Position numbers and translations under genes: made by a program. DNA of 64,000 nucleotides. Origin: Coniella vitis. Its lineage: Eukaryota; Ascomycota; Sordariomycetes; Diaporthales; Schizoparmaceae. Under the pieces are notes generated by a model, which saw nothing but the letters and a program-made list of their open reading frames with translations, was not told the origin of the DNA and did not search any database. The stretch spans positions 2,728,001 through 2,792,000 of the forward strand of contig WUJK01000005.1 of NCBI GenBank assembly GCA_011317545.1, written 5' to 3'. This document shows positions 56,831 to 64,000 of this stretch, piece after piece; the stretch's first letter is position 1; every line of letters begins with the position of its first letter.

Positions 56831-56999
56831 GTTATACAGACAAGGCAAAGCAATATACGAGAAAACACTAGATCGTTATATTATCTCTCCTACGCTACAT
56901 ATACCTACTCAATAGTAAATACTCCAACATCTCGTTCCCTCTCCCTTTTCCTCAAGGAACATATATTGGGATTGATAAACGTCCTCAAACTCCATACGC

Positions 57000-57010
57000 G
57001 TACATAGTAC
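57000..57010. repeat. Palindromic GTAC-ATA-GTAC motif
   Basis: Exact copy in the convergent spacer between the GGPP synthase and opy2 genes. This copy is not near either promoter. Confidence 0.7.
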
Positions 57011-58013
57011 GGCGCAAAACCAAAACTACCTAGTATACCAGCTTAAAACTATTACCTGACCTCAACGGGTCATCAGACAAAAAGGAAACAGAAAAGAAAG
57101 CAGAAGACAAGAGAACACGCCCAGTGCTGAATTCTCACCACAGATTGGTCACCCAATATTCACCATGTGTGCCCTGTAAGCAGTCTTCTAGCTTATCTGC
57201 ACACCAAGTTCTACGTTGACTGAAAAACGGATAGAAAGTTGCAAATTCATCTCCGCATCAATGGGCATGCTCAATACATCCTTGGACGCTTGACCAGAAC
57301 GTGTTCGAGATTTGGCCATTTTTCCAGTACTTACGATCTTTATCTGAGCGACCTTACTCAAGACCATTAACCTTATTTGATATACCTGTACAACAAATTT
57401 GCGAGGCAACTTAAGATCATATCATTCCAAGGTTAGCGGTCACGGTCATACACGTACAGTAATCCCAAATGTGTACAGAAACAACCATCACAGCATATAT
57501 AATAGCAAATCAATTCACTTCTCCTCATTCACTACTCTATTTGACTTTTTGTCGTAGATACTGTGCCATGGCTCAGTTGCTATTGTGCTTTTCTTTTTTG
57601 TTATGTTGGCAAGGTATTGTTACCCTCCACATGGCTCATTTCAATAGATACAAAAAAAAATAGTTGTGGCAAAAAAAAAAAAAAAAGTAAGAATATTTGC
57701 ATCATCCAATGACAGCTCAAGTCGAGGAGGTATTTCCGAACACTTGTAAACGCCATTTCCAAGTAACCAGGTGAGAATGAATCAAGCTGGCACACACAAA
57801 ACACTAGAAAATAAGAAATATAATGACGAAAGGTATGCCGCCATAAAGTTGAACAAGTCATGCAAGATGGAAGACCCAAAATCAGGAAAATCTTTCCCAG
57901 CTCATGATGTCCCGGCTCAATAAGTTATCCAAGACTTTGTAGGATAATTAGAAGAAAAAGAAAGGAAATTCTGCCGAGCTATTGCTAAGGCATTGTTGGG
58001 TATCTTTGAGATC

Positions 58014-59412
58014 TTACTTGCTGTCCTGCGCCTCGTGCTCGTCACCAAACGGACTCTTTGCTCGGTCCGCCGTGCTTGGTCTTTGTGACGCGCGTTTTGT
58101 GGCCTCTTCAATAGCAGCACTCAGTGTCTGAGAGCTGCCCAGCTCGCTCGAGCGAACGGTAGATGGGGGGTCCCGGAAAGGGCTCTGCTCCTCCCTTGGT
58201 GTAGTCGTGACGGGTGTTTGAGGTCCCCGGTGATCATCCTCTGCAGTTGTCTTGACACTTGATGCCGTTGATGACTGCTTGAGGTTACTGCCTACCCGGA
58301 CCACTTGAGCTCGTACGGCGGTTGCTGTATTTGATGTTGCAGCATTGTTCAAAAAGGTTGACCCCACGCTAAACGTACTACCTGCAGGGCTTGCTGGGCG
58401 TGCGTTGCCGTACTTTTTGTGGTCAATAACCGGTACCGGGGGTGGGGTAAGGTCCCCAGCGGAACCACTGCTTCCGACAGACTTGACGCTAACCATGGCC
58501 GCCTTTGCCCGCATACCAGTCTGTGCTGGCATGACCACGCCGCCAGCCTTGCCATAGATTGTCGAAGCAACACTGGAACGAGGCGCGTAAGAAGTCCGTG
58601 CGAATGATGTCCGGTCCGTGTAGCCCGAGACTCCAGAGCAAACTGAGTCTCGGAGGTCACCGGGTACGAAGAAATGTTGGTCCTCGGTCGAGTTGGGCGT
58701 GCCAGCCTGAGAGCTAGTAGCAATCGGAATCGGTGGAACGGGAGGTACAAGTAGTGTTGGCGAAGTGGGCGTGGCTCGGTTCGTGACGCCGGGAATGTAG
58801 GCGATCTGGATAACGTTTGATGCACGGGTGAGTACGGTCGATGCGATAGAGTTGCGGCCATGTGAAGTTGCTCTGGTGTTGGATCTCGTCTGGAACTCCT
58901 TCTCCCGTTGGCCGTCTGAATATCCTTCGCCATCCCACATTCCTGACTCATATCGATCCCTCTTGTTCTTGATCTTGTGCTTCCACACAAAATACACGGC
59001 GATGATCACGAGAGCCACAGCAACAACACCACCGACGACGGCACCTGCAATTGCACCTGCACTAGCCTTGGAATTGGAGTTTGAGCCTGCAGAAACTGAA
59101 GTCGCAGTGGCCGTACAGTAGGCTTGCGCACATGACGTACAATCCAGAGGAACGGTGACTTGGCAAACTTCCCCCGATGCACATGACGGGCATGATGGTG
59201 AACCATCTTGACATTCGACGCAGCCACTCTGTCGCGGTAAGAGAGCATGGAGAGTCACTAAGAAAAACAGGAGGGGCAAGAAGGTCAGCATTGGATGGAT
59301 CCCACGTACATGAGGCCAAAAAGACGTGGCATGCAACCGAAGTGGATGACGTCTATCAACAAGATTCCAACTCACAATCTTCTAATGGCGAGGTTCTCGT
59401 GGCAAACGACAT
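58014..59412 (-). CDS. opy2: Opy2-type membrane anchor of the HOG/MAPK pathway
   Basis: Single-pass plasma-membrane protein that recruits the Ste50-Ste11 module to the membrane in osmotic and filamentation MAPK signalling. The preferred model has exons 59376-59412 and 58014-59257 (118-nt intron with GTGAGT donor, phase 1) and gives 426 residues. The short ectodomain has eight cysteines (25, 28, 35, 38, 44, 52, 55, 60) in the Opy2 pattern CVEC...CPSC...C...CTSC...C. The membrane helix is at about 80-104 (GAIAGAVVGGVVAVALVIIA), followed by KHKIKNKRDR. The cytoplasmic tail is Ser/Thr/Pro-rich with several PP and SP motifs, as expected for docking and phosphorylation. An alternative start at 59291 reads into the intron's pyrimidine tract and would give a signal-peptide-like N-terminus (MLTFLPLLFFLV). 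The spliced model is favoured because the donor and phase fit and Opy2 relatives start a few residues before a PRQ-type segment. Confidence 0.82.
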
Positions 59413-59777
59413 GATAACGGTCGACGCTCTGCGTCAAGACAGAAATGCGAAATGGACGCTGGAAATCGGGACTCAATTGGCGAGGGGGTGCAAGTGATCG
59501 ACAAAAAAAGGCTGGTCTAGTAAGGCGCAGATCCCGTTCTCGGTGATCAGTCAGGGACAGACACAAGACGAGGCGGCGTTTGAAGATGCGATACGTTCAG
59601 TTGGAGAATGCGAATCGTTGGGTGAGAAAGAACGTGTGTTTCGGTCGATACAAGGAAGGTGAGTGAATGCTCGAATATCGCTCCGGAGTCGGCTTGATGA
59701 TGGTGGTGAAGGAAGCACAAAAAGATTGTTGCATATAGACGTGAAAGGAGAGAATCGGAAAAGGAACGAGCGACGCG

Positions 59778-59803
59778 TTTTTTTTTTTTTTTTTTTTTTT
59801 TTT
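59778..59803. repeat. 26-nt poly(T) tract
   Basis: Uninterrupted T-run about 370 bp upstream of the opy2 start; on the coding strand it is a poly(dA) tract of the kind that excludes nucleosomes in fungal promoters. Confidence 0.8.
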
Positions 59804-60303
59804 GTTGAGACCCGGCTCAGGTGGTGGCGAAAGGATGCTGGTCGATGGCAGGAATGAGACCCAGATTATGGATGGGTAGAAGAAGGCATGGGAATGGAAA
59901 GATGCGTCGTCGATTTCGATCTTGGTCGGCTGGCGGATGATGCGGAGCAGTCGTTGCACAGCGAGCGAGGGCGGCAAGAACTGGCAGAGAGAGGGTCAAG
60001 TCATTGAACGGCAAGGGCCCAAGGACAACCTTCTCTGGCTTTGCTTTGACCTTTGCTTCTGGGAGACTTTGCAAGGCTGATTTCGAAGAGACAGGACGAG
60101 ACAAACACACCAAAAAAAAAAAGACGGACGGGAAGGACGAGATGAACGGGGAATCAGGCCAGGAGAGAGGAAAGAGGAGAAAGAGACAGTTTGGGCGCGT
60201 GCAGTGCTGCTATGCGGTAGAGTTAGGACAGGGCCTGGGCTAGCCTGGGCCAGGGACAAGATGTGCAGAGTCTAGAAGTGGGAAGGAGGAAAGAGGCACG
60301 ACG

Positions 60304-60314
60304 GTACTATGTAC
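60304..60314. repeat. Palindromic GTAC-TAT-GTAC motif
   Basis: Exact copy about 0.9 kb upstream of the opy2 start codon, next to a second CATGGTACGTACT stretch at 60369. Confidence 0.7.
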
Positions 60315-63300
60315 ATGGTGCGGGCATAATAATATCGCGGCAATTTCAGGTACCAGGCGCAGTGCGACATGGTACGTACTCAGTAGCCTGCCAGCCTGCC
60401 AGCCTGCTAGCGTAACCTGCGTAACTCAGGATGGGGGAAGGAAGGAGGGAGGGGCGCTTTTGAGCGAATTGCGTGGCCGAGGGTGGGAGAGGCAGGCACC
60501 CCATTGGATGGACAGCAAGTCAGGGCGGAGCCAAGGGTGCAGCAGTGGGGCGCTCCCAATACAAACGTGCCTGTTCACTGTTTCCTGTGCCCCGCCGATC
60601 GCCCGTACCTGGGCAGAGCTCCGTGCCTGTTACGAAGCAGAGTACGATGCTCTCAACGTGCATACGACAACAGCAGCAAACAGCAACAGCAACAGCAACG
60701 GCAACAAGACCAACATGACGAGTGCAAAGGTTCCTTAGGTTCCGTATTTGCCGAAAATGTCAATCCAGCTGCTCAGCCCACAACGGGCGACAAAGGATGA
60801 GTGTGTCTCTGCACACATGGCACATTGCTGTTCCAAGAATAACAACAATGCGAATCAAGACGGCAAAAAGCATAGCCCCATGTACATAAGAAGACTATAT
60901 TGGTGTTTTGGCCCCGATGGATGATGAGTGTGCACGAAAGTGAGAAGGGTCAGTGAGAACGAATTCGCTGGGAATCCAGATGCATGGCGCTGCGCTTGTG
61001 CGAGAGTGAGATGCAGGCCCCGTAGTTGCAGGCACTTTTTGGGCAGGGCTGGCAGGGCATGAGGTACCTAGGTACTTCTACAGACGGCAGAGTTCCAGCC
61101 CTGCCAGCCCGCAAGCCGTGCCTAGAACACAGCACAAGCCCGCCCGCCGCCCTGCTGGTGCTGCCCTATGCCCGCCCGTCCAGCCACGGCGACTCTCTTG
61201 AGCCCTGGCCATCCTTGCAATCTCAATCGTCTCCACGAGCCAGCCCAGCCCGGCCCGACTTGCGGCACTGCCTGGCAAATAAAACGCACCATGGCACTTG
61301 TATCCACTGTCCACCATGTGGTTTTGATTTGCCGATCTACTTTTTGGGGGCTGTCATTTACGATGTACTTCCACTGTGATACTACTGTAATGTATCAAAC
61401 GGGCAAAGCCGTACTTGACATGAGGTCTTATGGCACGGAGTAGGATGTGGTGCTTCATCAGCAACCAGATCTCTTGATGCGTATCCAATCTGCAGACAAC
61501 GGACTTCCTGCACACAGCGACAGATGGAATCGGTAGCATCCCCAGCGCCAACACAAACTTCGTCGAGATTCGCGATTGGTATGTGTAGCTACTTGCCAGC
61601 CATGACTCGAGGACAGTTATCGCCCATGCGATTGTGCAGTATATTGTACATAGTAGCGCCACTTCACGTCCTCAACTTGATACAAACCACCGCAGCCGCA
61701 GGCCGGGGGGGGGGGCTCACATCCAGTAGTACTTGGGCGTGCCCCAGAGAAGAAGAGGAAGAAAAGAGAAGCCTTATTTTTCATTTACATAGTAAAGGCT
61801 CACTGCAGCACGCCGTATCACGGTACCCAGTCCGTCACTCATCTCGACTCAGTGTCCGCAAACCCGATGGTGCGCCCGCTCTCGGTACGGGATCTTCGCT
61901 CTCCTCCTCTCCCCCTCCCTTTCACGACAGGTTGCACAAGGCAACGACCAAGTTTGCTGTTGCAGCGGCTTATTCTTTTTCTCTGTTGTAAATCAAGTAC
62001 ATTTCTCACAGGCGGGCGGTGGGCAGCTGTGTGTGTACATCGTATGTGCGGTTCAGGTGCGAGGCCGACACAATAAATCCACATTTCATAACTTTTTATA
62101 TCCCATCCATCAAATCAAAATTTACTTTTCCCGGGACCTTTTGACTGGCAAGCTCTCGCTCCCGATGCTGGTAATGTGGTTTCTTGGCAGGGAATGGAAG
62201 AGAATAGATAAAGTTTATTATTATATTTGGCATCAGAGAACGGAAAACCTGGGAAACCTATTCGGCCGCCGTGTCCTCCCACATCGTTGCAGCACATTGT
62301 ACTACGTACATCTATGGGCATTCGGCTGGCTGACTGGCATTTTCTTTTGACCCAGAAGAAATGCCAGGCTTGGCAATCAGAAAATAAATCACCACAGTCA
62401 CACAGAAAAAGCGTGCGGCCTTTAATTGAGGCTAACGAGAATGTTTTGCTTTGATATTATTGGGCGCCATTACCGACCTCTTTCTCTTCTGTCACTTTTT
62501 ATCTACTCAAACCGTCTCTTGAACCTCGACGTGAATATCCTCATTCCTTGGCCGAAAAGTCCGAGCCAAACAACTTGATCACTCCCACGCTCATTTGCCG
62601 TGGTCTTCTATCCTAAGTACACTCGTCTCGGAACAGAACTGACAAGATCGCTTTAGCCCTGGCCTTTGCGATGTCGTCTACCGACATACACACACGCACA
62701 CACATACGTGTCAAGGAAACGAGCCGCGGGGTTGACATTACTATGTCGTCAAACCAACAACACGAACAGGCGCATGTTCAAATTGATGTCATCCTTTCAT
62801 CTTCGTTTCTTTTTCTCTTTCTTCTTTACTGGACACTTTTCTTCCCGTCTTTCCTGCACGCATCCCGTCTGCAGGTCGGATGGGAAGGGCGCCCCCTCAG
62901 CTAGGCTGGCTGGCCGGCTGGCCGGCCTTGCAGAGTGGTCACTATGGGCCCGGCCGGATCCCCCAAGGCCGCCTCAATGACAACCAGCCTGCACAAGAGG
63001 TTGAAGGCGGGGGGCGAAAGACGTAATGACAACGCAAGCTCCTTTTTAGATATACTACACAGTATACATAGCATAGTATATGCCGCAAGCTTTTGGAGAA
63101 GAAGAGGCAACAGACCCTGTGCCAATACATACGAGGTACATGGCAGGTAAAAGGGAAAAGGGAAAAAAACGTCGCCAAGAAAAAGTAAAAATGACAACAC
63201 TCTCTGTCACGTGGACGAGAATAGACATAATGAAAAGCCGAGTAGTTGCTCATCTATCTGGATCCCCCAAAATAGGTTCATGGATTTGTTCAATGGTTTC

Positions 63301-64000
63301 GACGAGGTTCAATGTTGATCTACGGTCTCATCTCCCTAGGATGAAAATGGAATTCGAAAAGGGGACATTGTGAGTAAACTGTACTTGTGTGAGAGAGTGC
63401 GCCGCTGTGACGCCTTCCTGAACATTCATAAGATCTAATTCAAGAAGCTCTAAAGAGTTGCTTGTAAGCATTGGATTCATGCCTTCAAGCCCAGGGTTAT
63501 CGAGCAATGCTGTACCTTGACCTCTACCTAATCTACGAACCTCGTCCTGGCCCGCAGTCGAATTACACACATACGGTATTTTGGGAACAGGTCTCTTATA
63601 GTCACAACTCGGTGACTGGGAAAGCAATCTGTGATGGCATACCCTTCGCGAATCTTTCCTTGACCGGATTTGGTCTGTAAACAGTAACTGTTTAGACTAT
63701 CCAGAGAGCACCCAAAGACACACTGGCCTATTTATGGATGTGGTATAGGTACAGTCCAGACCTCAATAGCTGCGGATTGCCATTCTTTTGTTGCTACTAG
63801 CTGGAAATGCCAAATACAAGTCCCAAGTTTATCAAGACGGGAATGCTCGTGATGGGAGACGTACGGTTGGTGAGATTGCGAATCTTGGTATACGGGCTGT
63901 TTCCTGCAGCTAGCAGGGCAGACTGTGAAATGAATAGCCCATGGACAGGCTACTCGCTGGCGACGGAGCCACTTCACGTTGATACGAGGGGTGGAAGAGA

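Larger units (their letters stand above)
55451..58013. other. Convergent intergenic region, no gene supported
   Basis: 2.6 kb between the 3' ends of the GGPP synthase and opy2 genes. It is AT-rich for this genome, with A-, T- and G-runs near 56160-56200, the (AT) microsatellite at 56791 and one exact palindromic motif. Short frames only. Confidence 0.55.
59413..64000. other. Terminal region, no gene supported
   Basis: The first 900 bp should hold the opy2 promoter and leader, including a 26-base T-run at 59778-59803. The rest has partial palindromic motifs near 61646, 61784 and 63060, Gln-coding CAG/AAC repeats near 60670-60710, and GT- and CT-rich stretches. I found no domain in frames up to 155 codons. 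A gene whose body lies beyond 64000 cannot be excluded. Confidence 0.45.

Noticed and set aside
1..64000. CRISPR array, insertion sequence or intact transposon
   Set aside because: No regularly spaced direct repeats with unique spacers and no transposase or reverse-transcriptase motifs; the genome is eukaryotic with spliced genes.

Overview
The window is nuclear DNA of a filamentous ascomycete, most likely a Sordariomycete and possibly Hypocreales. The reasons are short introns with GT(A/R)NGT donors, well-spaced monocistronic genes, long pyrimidine-rich leaders, and products typical of this group (a Ras2-type GTPase, the septation-initiation protein Cdc14, Opy2, INO80 subunit Ies4, SAM complex subunit Sam35). 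The species cannot be read from the sequence alone. I support 14 protein genes and one tRNA. The window is gene-poor, with many 2-5 kb spacers holding microsatellites and a recurring palindromic motif.

Layout: ras2 on + (4365-5326); tRNA-Gln with a 15-nt intron (9780-9866); three genes on - : a TPMT-like methyltransferase with an in-frame TAG (12353-13520), an HCCA-isomerase/DsbA-fold protein (13905-14531) and a secreted Kex2-processed repeat polyprotein (15336-17087); an SDR reductase on + (20366-22109); a 75-residue small protein on - (23405-23632); SAM35 on + (27657-29079); VID30/GID1 on - (30478-33483); IES4 on - (35918-36790); indoleamine 2,3-dioxygenase on - (40284-42449); a cysteine-rich single-pass membrane protein on + (44451-46304); SIN component Cdc14 on - (47145-48403); GGPP synthase on + (53882-55450); Opy2 on - (58014-59412). 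The last 4.6 kb shows no gene I can support.

Most genes are housekeeping and functionally unrelated: signalling (Ras2, Opy2), mitochondrial outer-membrane biogenesis (Sam35), GID E3 ligase (Vid30), chromatin remodelling (Ies4), kynurenine/NAD synthesis (IDO), septation (Cdc14) and prenyl chains (GGPPS). The accessory-looking part is 12.3-17.1 kb. There, a 583-residue secretory precursor carries nine Lys-Arg sites separating glycine-zipper and amphipathic segments. It lies beside a methyltransferase whose conserved Pro-Trp-Asp motif reads Pro-STOP-Asp, with the TAG inside a predicted hairpin loop. That geometry fits either a RIP-type nonsense mutation or a stop recoded by A-to-I mRNA editing, a process known in Sordariomycetes. 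The second main signal is an 11-bp near-palindrome (GTACATAGTAC or its complement). It occurs ten times exactly, always outside coding sequence, about 300-fold above chance.
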